The notes beneath the pieces were generated by a model. That model was not told the DNA's origin, did not search any database, and saw nothing but the letters and a program-made list of their open reading frames with translations. From NCBI RefSeq assembly GCF_006539505.1, contig NZ_BJND01000041.1, positions 37,841 through 101,840 on the forward strand: a stretch of 64,000 nt of DNA. Direction: 5' to 3'. Made by a program: the position numbers and the translations under genes. Numbering within the stretch: position 1 is the stretch's first letter; every line of letters begins with the position of its first letter. Positions 15,906-24,482 of this stretch are shown one piece after another. The stretch comes from Streptomyces spinoverrucosus. GTDB taxonomy: Bacteria > Actinomycetota > Actinomycetes > Streptomycetales > Streptomycetaceae.

Positions 15906-16700
15906 ATGACCCCGCGTCTGTCCGCCCGCTTCTTCGTCGTCTCCCTGTTGTCGGCGGCCGGGTTGATCGCCGTCGGTGCCTGCTCGGGGCTCGCCTCCGA
16001 TGTCGCGCGGTACGCGAACTCCCCCGAGTTCTCCTCCGGCACACCCGACGGCGTCTCCACGCCCCCCAAGACACCGCCCGCCCTCACCGACGACCAGGCC
16101 CGGGCCGCGCTCATCACCGAGGCCGATCTCGGGGACCCGTGGGCGCCGACCCAGGGCGTCGCGACCTGGCGGGACGGGTTCCTCAAGGCGTCCGCGCCGC
16201 GCGAGATGCCCGACTGTCAGCGGTTGCTCGACGCCCTCTACAGCGACGAGCTCCTCGGGGCTCCGGCCCGCGCCGTCATCGGGCTCGACGACGGGTACGC
16301 CGACGCCCAGCTCCGCTACCAGGTGTCCTCGCAGCGGCCCACGGACGTCGATCGGACGCTCGTCTGGATGCGGACCCTGCCGCAGAAGTGCCGCCAGTTC
16401 ACGGCGACCACCGCGCGCGGGGCCGTACAGGGCGTGCAGGTCGTCGACTCCCCGCTGCCCGAGGTCGGCGATGCGCGGCAGGGGCTGCGGGTCCTGGTCA
16501 CCCGTGACGACGACGGTCCGGGCGAGGGTGAGCCCGTCACCCTCACCCTCGACGTCGCCGCCGTCCGGGTCGGCGAGGACGCGTTCACCGTCACCAACGG
16601 CGGGCTCGGCGACGTTTACCCCGAGTTCACCCAGGCCGCGGCCGAGCTGGGCGCCAAGCGGCTGGCGGAGGTGCGTAAGCAAGGGCGGGTGACGGTGTAA
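15906..16700 (+). CDS. Lipoprotein of unknown function
   Basis: 264 aa from ATG 15906 with GGAGG seven bases upstream. Signal peptide with lipobox VGACSG. The mature domain begins with a Pro/Thr linker followed by LTDDQARAALITEADLGDPW, a pattern of actinobacterial sensor-like lipoproteins, with a pair of Cys (CQRLL and KCRQF) that may form a disulfide. Anchored outside the membrane. No catalytic motif. Monocistronic, followed after 28 bases by a convergent regulator gene. Confidence 0.7.
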   Translation: MTPRLSARFFVVSLLSAAGLIAVGACSGLASDVARYANSPEFSSGTPDGVSTPPKTPPALTDDQARAALITEADLGDPWAPTQGVATWRDGFLKASAPREMPDCQRLLDALYSDELLGAPARAVIGLDDGYADAQLRYQVSSQRPTDVDRTLVWMRTLPQKCRQFTATTARGAVQGVQVVDSPLPEVGDARQGLRVLVTRDDDGPGEGEPVTLTLDVAAVRVGEDAFTVTNGGLGDVYPEFTQAAAELGAKRLAEVRKQGRVTV

Positions 16701-16728
16701 ATCCACCCCACCGGCCCAACCTGTCCCG

Positions 16729-17457
16729 CTAGTCCCGCTCGAATCGCTCCCTGTGCGCCACCACGTCATGCGCCACGTCGAGCACCGTCAGCCCCCGCGC
16801 GAACGCATGCCCCCGCAACCGCGCCAGCGCCTCGTCCGAGCCCACGCCCAGCTGGGCCATGACCATGCCGATGGCCTGGTAGACCTCGTCGTGCTCGGTG
16901 GCGAGGTCGCTGAGCCAGAGGCCGTCCGATGACCGACCGCCGTTCTCCTCGCCGGTGGGCAGGGCCATCAGGGCGACCGTCATGACCCCGGCCACAAGGT
17001 ACGCGGTGCGCAGGTCGCGGGGACTGAGCAGGCCGGGTACGTCGCGGTAGAGGTCCAGCGTGCCCAGGCACCCGGCGTCGTCGCCGAGTGGCAGCGCGCA
17101 CACGGCCCGTACCCCGAGTGCCGTCGCCTGCTGGGCGAAGACCGGCCAGCGGTCGGCGTCCCGGCCGCCCGCGAGGTCGGACGCGATCACGGGCGAGCCG
17201 GTGCGCGCGGCGTGCAGGCACGGGCCGTCACCCAGGGTGGCCTGGACCTCCATCAGGTACGCCGCCCGGTCGTCGCTCGCGCTCAGCGGTACGGGCATGC
17301 CCTCGTGGCACAGCGACACGCTCGCCCGCGCCACCGGCAGCAGCCGGACGGCGACGTGGCACAGCCTGCGCGGTATCTCACCGGGCTCGGCGTCCCGCAC
17401 CCCGTCGGCGATCGCCTCGGCAGCCCGCGCCCGTTCCGGTTCGTCCCTGGGCCGCAC
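16729..17457 (-). CDS. GAF-ANTAR RNA-binding antiterminator regulator
   Basis: 242 aa. Start GTG 17457 with GGGAG five bases upstream; a longer frame to 17526 is unsupported. Residues about 30-165 form a GAF domain (LGDGPCLHAARTGSPVIASDL, GVRAVCALPL). The C-terminal residues 180-240 are an ANTAR domain (HDEVYQAIGMVMAQLGVGSDEALARLRGHAFARG) that binds paired hexaloop RNA hairpins to prevent termination (family knowledge). The GAF part probably senses a small molecule or redox state. No target hairpins are obvious next to it. Confidence 0.85.
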   Translation of the reverse strand: MRPRDEPERARAAEAIADGVRDAEPGEIPRRLCHVAVRLLPVARASVSLCHEGMPVPLSASDDRAAYLMEVQATLGDGPCLHAARTGSPVIASDLAGGRDADRWPVFAQQATALGVRAVCALPLGDDAGCLGTLDLYRDVPGLLSPRDLRTAYLVAGVMTVALMALPTGEENGGRSSDGLWLSDLATEHDEVYQAIGMVMAQLGVGSDEALARLRGHAFARGLTVLDVAHDVVAHRERFERD

Positions 17458-17620
17458 GGTGACTCCCTCCTCCGACGACCGCCTCGGACGACGTGGGCCG
17501 GCGTCACACACCGCGGAACCACACACCGCGGCACCACACCCACGACCCGCCCGGAAACGAGGCCCGACTACCCGTACCCGGCCACCCCAAACCGCGCCCC
17601 GGGCAGCTCACCGACCTCCG

Positions 17621-17794
17621 CTACCGGCCCTGGCCGGGCACCCCCTGCACCGACGTCTGCACCGGCTCCGTCGCCCGCGCCGGTCCCGCGTTCGCCGCCG
17701 TGATCAGGGCCGCGGCCGCGACGATCGCCGCGGCGAACGCTCGGGCGTAGCGGGCGGAAGGGCGTCCGTGGGGAGCGGATGTGGGTCCGGGCAC
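17621..17794 (-). CDS. Small secreted protein, 57 aa
   Basis: Start GTG 17794 with GAGG five bases upstream, stop TAG 17621. The N-terminus is followed by RYARAFAAAIVAAAALITAA, a clear signal peptide, with cleavage expected near ANA or ARA. The mature peptide would be only about 20 residues (TEPVQTSVQGVPGQGR). It is divergent from the XRE-TPR regulator at 17987, so it could be a secreted signal or a regulator target; this is speculative. The 163 bases between it and the GAF-ANTAR start hold nothing I recognise. Confidence 0.5.
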   Translation of the reverse strand: MPGPTSAPHGRPSARYARAFAAAIVAAAALITAANAGPARATEPVQTSVQGVPGQGR

Positions 17795-17820
17795 GGCAAC
17801 CTCGCAACGACAGTGGGGGG

Positions 17821-17834
17821 TTAAGCAGCCTTAA
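17821..17834. promoter_or_regulatory. Palindromic site between small secreted gene and XRE-TPR gene
   Basis: TTAAGCAGCCTTAA, perfect 5-bp arms in an AT-rich island within the 192-base divergent intergenic region. A candidate operator, possibly for the XRE-TPR regulator; no experimental consensus is known to me. Confidence 0.3.
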
Positions 17835-17986
17835 TTTCGTTCCTAACCTAGGGGTCAGGAGGTCCAACGGGAAGAGGTCCCCGGGGAGTTGGCCAATCCG
17901 CCCGGGCGGCGGGCGGCGTCGGCCGACCCGCCGCCAACAGCGCGTCTTCCTGTGCAACTCCCCTCAACATAACTCCACTTACTGGC

Positions 17987-19342
17987 ATGATTAAGCGCAT
18001 GGCGAAGCGGGACGACCCGGAGACCATCGGGCGCAGAGTGCAGCAGCTGCGGCACGAACGCGGCCTCACCCAGCGGCAGTTGGCCGAACCGGCCTACACC
18101 CCCGCCTACATCTCCACCCTGGAGGCCGGGCGCGTCCGCCCCTCCGACGATGCGCTGCGCCACCTCGCCGACCGCCTCGGCGTCGCCTTCGACGAGCTGG
18201 CCACCGGCCGCCCCGCCCGCCTCGCCACCGACCTGAGGCTCCAGCTGACCGAGGCCCAGCGCACCCTGGCCACCGGGGAAGCGGAGGAAGCGCGGGAGCA
18301 GTACGCCGCCCTGCTCGCGCAGGCGGAGACGCACGGCCTGGTGGAGGAGCAGGCCACCGCGCTGCTCGGGCTCGGCGAGTGCGCGCTGGACACCGGCGAC
18401 CTGACCGCCGCCCGGCAGCACTTCGAGCGCGCCGAGCGGACCCTCGACGACGCGCCCCTCCCGGCCCGCGTCCCCGCACTGCGCGGCCGCGCCGTCGCCC
18501 ACTACCTCGCCGGTGAACTCCGGTACGCCGTCTACCTCCTGGAGTCCACCCTCGACGAGCTCAACCGGGGCGGACTGCACGACCCGGACGCCCTGCTGCT
18601 CCTCTACGCCGCCGCCATAGGCCCCTACATGGACATGGGCGCCCACGCCCGCGCCGCCCAGGCCGCCGAGTTCGCGCTCGCCCTCGCGCCGCAGGCCGGG
18701 GACCCCGCCCTGGTCGCCCGGATGCACCGGCAGGTCGCCCGCACCCTGGTCGCCGAGGGCCGCCTCGCCGAGGCCGACGCCTCGCTGGCCAAGGCCGCCG
18801 AGATGTACCGCCAGCTCCAGATCCGTACCGAGCTCGCCAACTGCCACTGGATGCGCGGCTACGTCTACGCCCAGAACGGCGACCTGGAGCGCGCCGAGAC
18901 CGAACTGCGCGCCGCCCAGGACATGCTCTCCGCCAAGCGCGCCGCCCTCTACAGCAGCCAGGTCGCCGTCGAGCTCGCCGACGTACTGCACCGGCGCGGC
19001 AAGTCCGAGGAGGCCGCCGCCCTCCTGAACGACGTGCTCGGCGACCTCTCCTCCGAGCGCGGCGCCGTGCACGCCGCCGCCGCACATCGCCTCCTCGGCC
19101 GGATCGCCGAGGACGCGCGCGACACGGAGTCGGCCGAGGAGCACTACGTCCGCGCCCTCAGCCTGCTGGAACGCGCGGGCGCCGCCGGTGACCTGGCCGA
19201 CCTCTGCCGCCTGCTCGGCGATCTGCTGCGCCGCACCGGCCGGGTGGAGGCCGCGCTGGACGCGTACCGGACGGGCCTGGGCCACCGTACGGCCCCCGGC
19301 ACCACCACCCTCGGTCCCGCACCCGCACAGCCTCCTCTGTGA
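17987..19342 (+). CDS. XRE helix-turn-helix regulator with tetratricopeptide repeats
   Basis: 451 aa; ATG 17987 and ATG 17999 are both possible and neither has a Shine-Dalgarno, suggesting a leaderless message. Residues about 12-70 are a Cro/XRE HTH (IGRRVQQLRHERGLTQRQLA, AYISTLEAGRVRPS). The remainder is at least six TPR-like helical pairs rich in Ala/Glu. XRE-TPR proteins of Gram-positives often bind short signal peptides (RRNPP-like), but the TPR type here is not diagnostic. It is divergent from the 57-aa secreted protein, which fits peptide sensing but does not prove it. Confidence 0.85.
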   Translation: MIKRMAKRDDPETIGRRVQQLRHERGLTQRQLAEPAYTPAYISTLEAGRVRPSDDALRHLADRLGVAFDELATGRPARLATDLRLQLTEAQRTLATGEAEEAREQYAALLAQAETHGLVEEQATALLGLGECALDTGDLTAARQHFERAERTLDDAPLPARVPALRGRAVAHYLAGELRYAVYLLESTLDELNRGGLHDPDALLLLYAAAIGPYMDMGAHARAAQAAEFALALAPQAGDPALVARMHRQVARTLVAEGRLAEADASLAKAAEMYRQLQIRTELANCHWMRGYVYAQNGDLERAETELRAAQDMLSAKRAALYSSQVAVELADVLHRRGKSEEAAALLNDVLGDLSSERGAVHAAAAHRLLGRIAEDARDTESAEEHYVRALSLLERAGAAGDLADLCRLLGDLLRRTGRVEAALDAYRTGLGHRTAPGTTTLGPAPAQPPL

Positions 19343-19359
19343 CAACGCCAACGGAAGCA

Positions 19360-20121
19360 TCAACGAACGGTTCTGTGGTGGAAGGCTCCGTCGGTGAGGA
19401 CGGGCACGACCACGCTTGCGTCGAGCTCGGTGGCGATGGCCACGTCGTCGGCGAACCCGCTCCGGGCCAGTTCAATGCCCGAGGAACAGGTGGCCACTGC
19501 ACTCCTGACATCGGCGGTATGCGTGAAGCAAGCCCGTGCGGCAGCTGCCTCGCAGGACAGCGGGCCAACACCTCGCGAGTCCAGTTCGGCGATGATCGCG
19601 CCCGCGCCCAGCAAGTCCTCCAGCGCAGGTCGCAGGCTTCCGTCCGGCCACCGCTCACCAGCGGCGATCACCACGACGGGACGTTCCACGGTCCCGTAGC
19701 CGTGCCGGGCCAGCCATCGTCCGACAGCGGTGGCGTTGCGCAGACAGCCTGCCACCACCGTCGAATCGCCTGCCGCGGCGGCGATGGCGGATCCGTTGGG
19801 TGAGGGCAGCACGAGTCGGGGGGTGAACGGGGCTTGCCGGAGCGCCGCCGGTGACAGCGACCACGGTGAGGCAGGGGTGGCGGCTCGCCGCCCCACGGCC
19901 AGTGCCGCCGTCTTGTTCCGGGCGAACACGGCCGCTGTCTCATCGCGCCAGGCATAGGGAAAGACCTGGGTTCCCGCCTCGACGGCGACGGTCACCGATG
20001 TCGTGAACGACAGCACGTCGGCCACCACCAGGCAGGCGGCGTCCGACGCCAACTGCTGGGCACCGGTGGGACCCCATTCGAACCGGACGCCGTGCTCTTG
20101 CTGCAGGAACCAGTCGCTCAT
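19360..20121 (-). CDS. 2-phosphosulfolactate phosphatase (ComB)-like protein
   Basis: 253 aa from ATG 20121; GTG 20139 is an alternative. Motifs VVADVLSFTTSVTVAVEAG, LVLPSPNGSAI and VIAAGERWPDG with DLLGAGAII match the ComB family. In methanogens ComB makes sulfolactate for coenzyme M; in Streptomyces, without that pathway nearby, the substrate is unknown. GC at third positions seems slightly lower than neighbours. Convergent with the XRE-TPR gene (17-base gap). Confidence 0.75.
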   Translation of the reverse strand: MSDWFLQQEHGVRFEWGPTGAQQLASDAACLVVADVLSFTTSVTVAVEAGTQVFPYAWRDETAAVFARNKTAALAVGRRAATPASPWSLSPAALRQAPFTPRLVLPSPNGSAIAAAAGDSTVVAGCLRNATAVGRWLARHGYGTVERPVVVIAAGERWPDGSLRPALEDLLGAGAIIAELDSRGVGPLSCEAAAARACFTHTADVRSAVATCSSGIELARSGFADDVAIATELDASVVVPVLTDGAFHHRTVR

Positions 20122-20149
20122 GGCGGTCGAGTCTGGCACCCCGGTACAG

Positions 20150-20165
20150 CTAGGACCTGTCCTAG
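20150..20165. promoter_or_regulatory. Palindrome overlapping solute-binding gene stop
   Basis: CTAGGAC-CT-GTCCTAG, perfect 7-bp arms, overlapping the TAG stop of the leftward gene that ends at 20162. It may be a weak hairpin or operator; no function assigned. Confidence 0.3.
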
Positions 20166-21517
20166 TCGGGCAGCGCCCGCTTCAGCGCCGTGTCCAGCGC
20201 CTCCGCCAGTGCCGCGTCCCCCGGTGGGCGGTCGCTGAAGAGGGTGCCCAGCTGAGTGGTGAAGGTCTGGGTGAAGGCGCCGTACAGAGCGGTGCGCGGG
20301 CGGTGTACGGCGTCGCGCAGGGCCGGGAGGAGGATGCGGCGGGCGTAGGCGGGGCGGCCGGCGGTGTCGCGGGGCATGCGGTCGGTGCTCTCGCCGGACG
20401 GGGACGGTGCGGCGGCCGGGGCGGTGCAGCGGACGGCGTCGTCGGTGTACGCGGACGCGCGCGTCGCCGCGAACCCGGCGTCGAGCAGGCAGCGTTCGCT
20501 CTCCTTGCCGGTGAGGTATCTGATCAGCTCCAGGGCCTTCGCGGGGCGCGGCGAGGCCGCGGTCACCGCGAGGTTCTGCCCGCCGAGCACGGCCCGGCCG
20601 GGCAGCGGGGCGACGCCGAGCTGTTCCTCGGTGAGGCTCTGGTGCAGGGTGCGGTAGGCGTACGGCCAGTGCCGCAGGAATGCCGTGCGGCCGTCCGCGA
20701 AGTCGCCGAGGGTCGCGGCCTCGTCGGAGTGGACGGCGTCCTTCAGGAGGTACGGCGCCTGGGTGCGCCGGCGCAGCTCCGCTATGCCGTCGGTCAGCTC
20801 GTCGACGGTGGCGGCGTAGTGGCCGTCGGCGTCGGTGAGGGCGAGGTCGGGCACGGCCGACGCGAACGCCTCGACCGCGTTGACCGTACGGCCCTCGTAG
20901 GCGGCGAGCTGGGTGGTCCAGCCCTTCTCGTAGCCGTCGGGCGGGTTCTCGTCGAGGGAGTCGGCCATGGCTTCCAGCTCGCGCCAGTCCAGGCCGCCGC
21001 TGAGGTCGGTGCGCTGCACGCCGCCGTCGCGGAGGTGGTCGCGCCGGTAGTAGAGGAGCCCGACGTCGCTGTTGAACGGCACCGCGTACACCCGGTCGTC
21101 CCAGCGGGCGGTGTCGGCGACGGACTCGATGACATCGGCGTCGAGCACCTCGTCGGGCAGCGGGCGGACCAGAGAAGCGGCGGCGAACTCGGGCACCCAC
21201 GTCACGTCCAGGATGACGACGTCGTAGGCGGCGCTGCCGGACTGGAGGGCGCCGAGCAGCTGGCTGCGCTGTTCGTCGGCGCTGCCGGGGAGTTCGACCA
21301 GGCGGGCCCGGTAGCCGGTGCCGTCCTGCTCCTGCTGCCGGTTCCAGGCGTCGATGAGCTGCTGCCGGATGCCGTTCTTGCCGGTGACGTCCCGCCCACC
21401 GGCGACCACGATGTCACCGGGCACGTCGGCGGTGGGCGCGGCCCGCGTTCCGTCCCCGCCACCGGTGCACCCGGCGAGCAGCAGCACAGCCAGCAGCACC
21501 GCGAGCCGTCGGATCAT
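20162..21517 (-). CDS. Extracellular solute-binding lipoprotein (ABC type) of the caspase operon
   Basis: 451 aa from ATG 21517. The start overlaps the stop of the caspase gene as TGATG, so the two are translationally coupled; longer in-frame readings to 23386 are shadows of the caspase gene. A signal peptide ends in lipobox LAGCTGG, so it is membrane-anchored outside the cell. The mature protein has the type I sugar-binding fold pattern (DVVILDVTWVPEFAAA, VYAVPFNSDVGLLYYRRDHL, NLAVTAASPRPAKALELIRY). No ABC permease or ATPase genes lie nearby. In this context it more likely serves as a sensor subunit for the membrane caspase than in transport (inference). Confidence 0.85.
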   Translation of the reverse strand: MIRRLAVLLAVLLLAGCTGGGDGTRAAPTADVPGDIVVAGGRDVTGKNGIRQQLIDAWNRQQEQDGTGYRARLVELPGSADEQRSQLLGALQSGSAAYDVVILDVTWVPEFAAASLVRPLPDEVLDADVIESVADTARWDDRVYAVPFNSDVGLLYYRRDHLRDGGVQRTDLSGGLDWRELEAMADSLDENPPDGYEKGWTTQLAAYEGRTVNAVEAFASAVPDLALTDADGHYAATVDELTDGIAELRRRTQAPYLLKDAVHSDEAATLGDFADGRTAFLRHWPYAYRTLHQSLTEEQLGVAPLPGRAVLGGQNLAVTAASPRPAKALELIRYLTGKESERCLLDAGFAATRASAYTDDAVRCTAPAAAPSPSGESTDRMPRDTAGRPAYARRILLPALRDAVHRPRTALYGAFTQTFTTQLGTLFSDRPPGDAALAEALDTALKRALPD

Positions 21518-24066
21518 CACTGCTCCCCCGTTCCGGTCCGCGCGACCTCCGCGCTCAGCCCCGTGCCGAGTTCGTCGTCGGCATCCAGGCAGCGGCCGCC
21601 GCTCGCCACCGCGATCAGGGCGTCCGGCTTGCCCGCGGCGCAGCCGCCGTTCGCCAGGGACACCATGGTGATCGGCACGTTCGTCAGACGTGCCCGGCTC
21701 AGGAGGTCGTCGAGGCGGGCGCCGGTGAGGCGGCCGGTGTCCTCGTCGTCGGTGATGTGCACGATCAGCTGGGGCCGGTCGTCGTCGGCGCCGCGCTCCG
21801 CCATGTCGTCGAGCGCGGCCACCAGGGCGGCGTACGGATCGGCCTCGGCGTCCCGGACCCGGGCCCCGGCGTCGATCGCGGCCTCGGCGGACCGGCGGCT
21901 GTGCGGGCCGAAGGGCAGCAGGGTCTCGTACGAGCGGTCCTCGGTCTCCGCCACCGCCCACACGCCGTACTCGTCCCGCCCCCCGAGCCCGTCCAGCGAC
22001 TGCTTCAGCAGGCCGGGGCCGCCGCTCGGCCCCTGCCACAGCCCGGCCATCGAACCGGAGCTGTCGAGCAGGAACAGCACCCGCCCGGGCCCGCGCGCGT
22101 CGCGGTACTTGCGCAGGGCCGTCTCCATCGCGTCCCGCCCGGCGGACTCGATGAGCAGGGACGGCGCGGGCAGTATCCCCTCGGCGGCCTCGTCCGGCTC
22201 CAGCAGGGCCCGGTCGCCGGTAGCGGCGCGGAACCCGGCCGCGCCGAACGCGGCCCGTCCGCCCTCCCCGGCGAGCCACGCCCGAAAGTCCTCGGCCGCC
22301 TCGTCGCGCGCGGCCCGGTCCCGGTCGGCGCCCTCCCAGCGGACCCGCACGAAGACGGGCTCCAGGCCCGGTACGTCGCCGGGGTACTGGGCGGTGCGCG
22401 GGCTGCGCGTCGTACGGTCGCAGCCGACGCCGCTCTTCATCAGGAACTCCGGTACGAGAGCGGCGGTGCGGTGGTCGACGGCGTCGTCGTCGGGCAGCGC
22501 GCACAGCAGGTCGGCGGCGGTGGGGGAGGGCGGTCCCGGCGGCGCGAGCTGCTGCTCCACCCGGCCCGGGTCGGCGCCCGTGCCGTACAGGCCGATCGTG
22601 GCGAGCAGCGCCGCGTCGGCGAACTCCGGGTCGGGACGGCGTACTTCGGCGTCCTCGTGCCGCTCGCGCAGGGCGTCGAGCATCCCGGTCAGCGGGCCGC
22701 CGACCCGCTCGTCCAGGGAGGTGGCGGCGAGCTTCGCGGGCACGGCCAGCACGATCGGGGAGTACGCCAGCGCCCGGTCGTCCGGCTCCAGGCGGGCCAG
22801 CGCGTCCGTGTCCTGGCCGGTGGTGACGCGGGCGACGTCCGCCCGCGAGGCGGGAATCCAGACGTCGGGCTGCGGGCCGATGTCGCGCTGCGGGTTGAGG
22901 TCCTCGTCGCGGGGCTCGTGCCAGGCGGCCGACTCGCGGCGCAGCGCGGTGACCGCGTCGGCGGAGCCCGCGCTGTAGACGGTGATGCCGCTGCGCCGGC
23001 AGCCGTCGCCGGTGGTGTTCGCCTCCGACGTCAGATACGCGTCGGCCGCCGCGCCGACCGTCGCCTCCAGGTCGGGGTCGGTCAGGACGCGCAGCTCCAG
23101 GGGCGGGGCGCAGTCGGCGGAGCCGCCGACGAGGCCGATGAGGCCGTACACACCGAGGCCGGTGGCCGTGAGGGAGAGCAGGACGGTGGTCCAGGCCAGG
23201 CGGCGGGCGGCCCGGAGCACGCCGGGTAAGCGGCGCAGGCGGGCGGTGAGCGGGCCGCCCGGGGGCACGTGCGGGGGCTGCTGGGGCGGCCGTACGACAC
23301 CGGGGCCGGGACGCGTCAGCCGTACGCCCTCCCGCGCCGACAGCAGCACGTCCTCGTCGTGCTCCGCCCGGCTCTGCGGCGTCCACGGCTCCTTGCGCAG
23401 CGTCTCGTGCCGCCCCTCGGTCATCCGCTTGCGCAGCGCGTCCGAGACGTCCCGGAACCCCAGCTCACCAGGCGCGTCGAGCAGGTGCAGCAGCTCCCCG
23501 GTGAACGGCGTCGGTGTCCCGCCGTCCCCCGCGTCGGTGCGGTGGTTGGCCTGCACGCTCATCAGCAGCAGGACGCGCCGCTTGTCCCGGAAGTGCTCCC
23601 AGATCCACGCCGCGTTGCCCGCGAAACAGCAGTCCAGGATCACCACGATCCGCTCGGCCGGGCTGCTGGCCAGCCAGGTCAGCACGGTCGTGAACATCTC
23701 CGCGCCGGGGAACACGGCGTGCCCGCCCGCGATCACGCTCGCGTTGCGCATCTGCAGGAACAGCTCGTCGCCCGCGCTGGGAATGGCGCCGTGCCCGGCG
23801 AAGTACAGCAGGAGCAGCCCCTCGGCCTCCTCGGCGGCCGTGCGCAGCGCGCGGTCGAAGTCGTCCAGCGAGGGCGAGCGTTCGACGGTGATCTGGTCCG
23901 CGGCGAAGACCCCGCCGCGGGCGAGGGTGTCCCGGAGCCGGTCCAGGTTGTGCTTGACGGCCGGGAGGTCGCCCGGCACACCGTGCGGCGGCTCGGTGAA
24001 GTCGTACGTGGAGACACCCACCAGCAGTGCCCGGTTCACCCGCCCCCGCGGGTCGAAACGGGTCAC
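21517..24066 (-). CDS. Caspase / transmembrane / solute-binding / vWA fusion protein
   Basis: 849 aa from GTG 24066. Residues 10-240 are a caspase-like (C14) peptidase with His92 in LYFAGHG and Cys146/Cys147 in VVILDCCFAG, so the catalytic dyad is intact. After a Pro-rich linker, residues about 291-316 form one transmembrane helix, giving a cytosolic protease and an external C-terminal half. The external part contains a solute-binding-protein-like region (about 325-640: QPDVWIPASRADVARV, ALAYSPIVLAVPAKLA) and a von Willebrand A domain (about 660-845) with MIDAS DSSGSM at 668-673. Leu280 is TTA (23227-23229). The gene lies 4 bases after EACC1 and overlaps the lipoprotein gene. Probable ligand-gated death or conflict effector. 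Confidence 0.85.
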   Translation of the reverse strand: MTRFDPRGRVNRALLVGVSTYDFTEPPHGVPGDLPAVKHNLDRLRDTLARGGVFAADQITVERSPSLDDFDRALRTAAEEAEGLLLLYFAGHGAIPSAGDELFLQMRNASVIAGGHAVFPGAEMFTTVLTWLASSPAERIVVILDCCFAGNAAWIWEHFRDKRRVLLLMSVQANHRTDAGDGGTPTPFTGELLHLLDAPGELGFRDVSDALRKRMTEGRHETLRKEPWTPQSRAEHDEDVLLSAREGVRLTRPGPGVVRPPQQPPHVPPGGPLTARLRRLPGVLRAARRLAWTTVLLSLTATGLGVYGLIGLVGGSADCAPPLELRVLTDPDLEATVGAAADAYLTSEANTTGDGCRRSGITVYSAGSADAVTALRRESAAWHEPRDEDLNPQRDIGPQPDVWIPASRADVARVTTGQDTDALARLEPDDRALAYSPIVLAVPAKLAATSLDERVGGPLTGMLDALRERHEDAEVRRPDPEFADAALLATIGLYGTGADPGRVEQQLAPPGPPSPTAADLLCALPDDDAVDHRTAALVPEFLMKSGVGCDRTTRSPRTAQYPGDVPGLEPVFVRVRWEGADRDRAARDEAAEDFRAWLAGEGGRAAFGAAGFRAATGDRALLEPDEAAEGILPAPSLLIESAGRDAMETALRKYRDARGPGRVLFLLDSSGSMAGLWQGPSGGPGLLKQSLDGLGGRDEYGVWAVAETEDRSYETLLPFGPHSRRSAEAAIDAGARVRDAEADPYAALVAALDDMAERGADDDRPQLIVHITDDEDTGRLTGARLDDLLSRARLTNVPITMVSLANGGCAAGKPDALIAVASGGRCLDADDELGTGLSAEVARTGTGEQ

Positions 24067-24070
24067 CGGT

Positions 24071-24430
24071 CTACCCGTCGAGGTCCACTGGTTCCACGCG
24101 GCCCTCGGGCGGATCGCCGTCCTCCACCTCGCGCCGGTTGTCCCGCCAGGCCTCCACGGCCCGGCCGACCTGCACGATCAGCTGGTTGAAGCCCACGGTC
24201 GCGGCCGCGCTGACCAGCGCGACGACGATCTCCATGCCGACGCCCATGGGAGCGCCGGTCTCGTCGGTGCGGCGCCGCTCGTGGATGCGGAGCGTCCCCG
24301 CCCGCACCAGCTCGTCCAGGCCCTGTTCCCGCTCCAGCCACTTGCGCAGCGCGCCGATGTCGCTCTCGGTCGCGGTCTCGTCCAACCGGACGCGGATGAC
24401 CCGGCCCGCCACTTGGTCCCCGTCAGCCAT
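24071..24430 (-). CDS. EACC1-type effector-associated constant component, membrane protein
   Basis: 119 aa from ATG 24430. A short N-terminal alpha/beta part (VIRVRLDET, ALRKWLEREQGLDELVRAGTL) is followed by GVGMEIVVALVSAAATVGFNQLIVQV, one transmembrane helix, and an acidic C-tail. This is the layout of effector-associated constant component 1, a small protein that accompanies varied effectors (caspases, trypsins) in actinobacterial conflict systems (family knowledge from comparative genomics). Located 4 bases upstream of the caspase gene. No enzymatic motif; likely an adaptor. Confidence 0.75.
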   Translation of the reverse strand: MADGDQVAGRVIRVRLDETATESDIGALRKWLEREQGLDELVRAGTLRIHERRRTDETGAPMGVGMEIVVALVSAAATVGFNQLIVQVGRAVEAWRDNRREVEDGDPPEGRVEPVDLDG

Positions 24431-24482
24431 AACTCACCATCATGGCACCGGGGTTGCCGCCTGGGGAGGGTCCGGACGCGGG

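Noticed and set aside
20162..21517. Part of an ABC sugar importer operon
   Set aside because: No permease or ATPase genes lie on either side; context favours a sensor role with the caspase protein.
20162..23386. 1074-codon frame extending the solute-binding protein upstream
   Set aside because: The part before 21517 is an off-frame shadow of the caspase gene; the lipoprotein signal begins at 21517.
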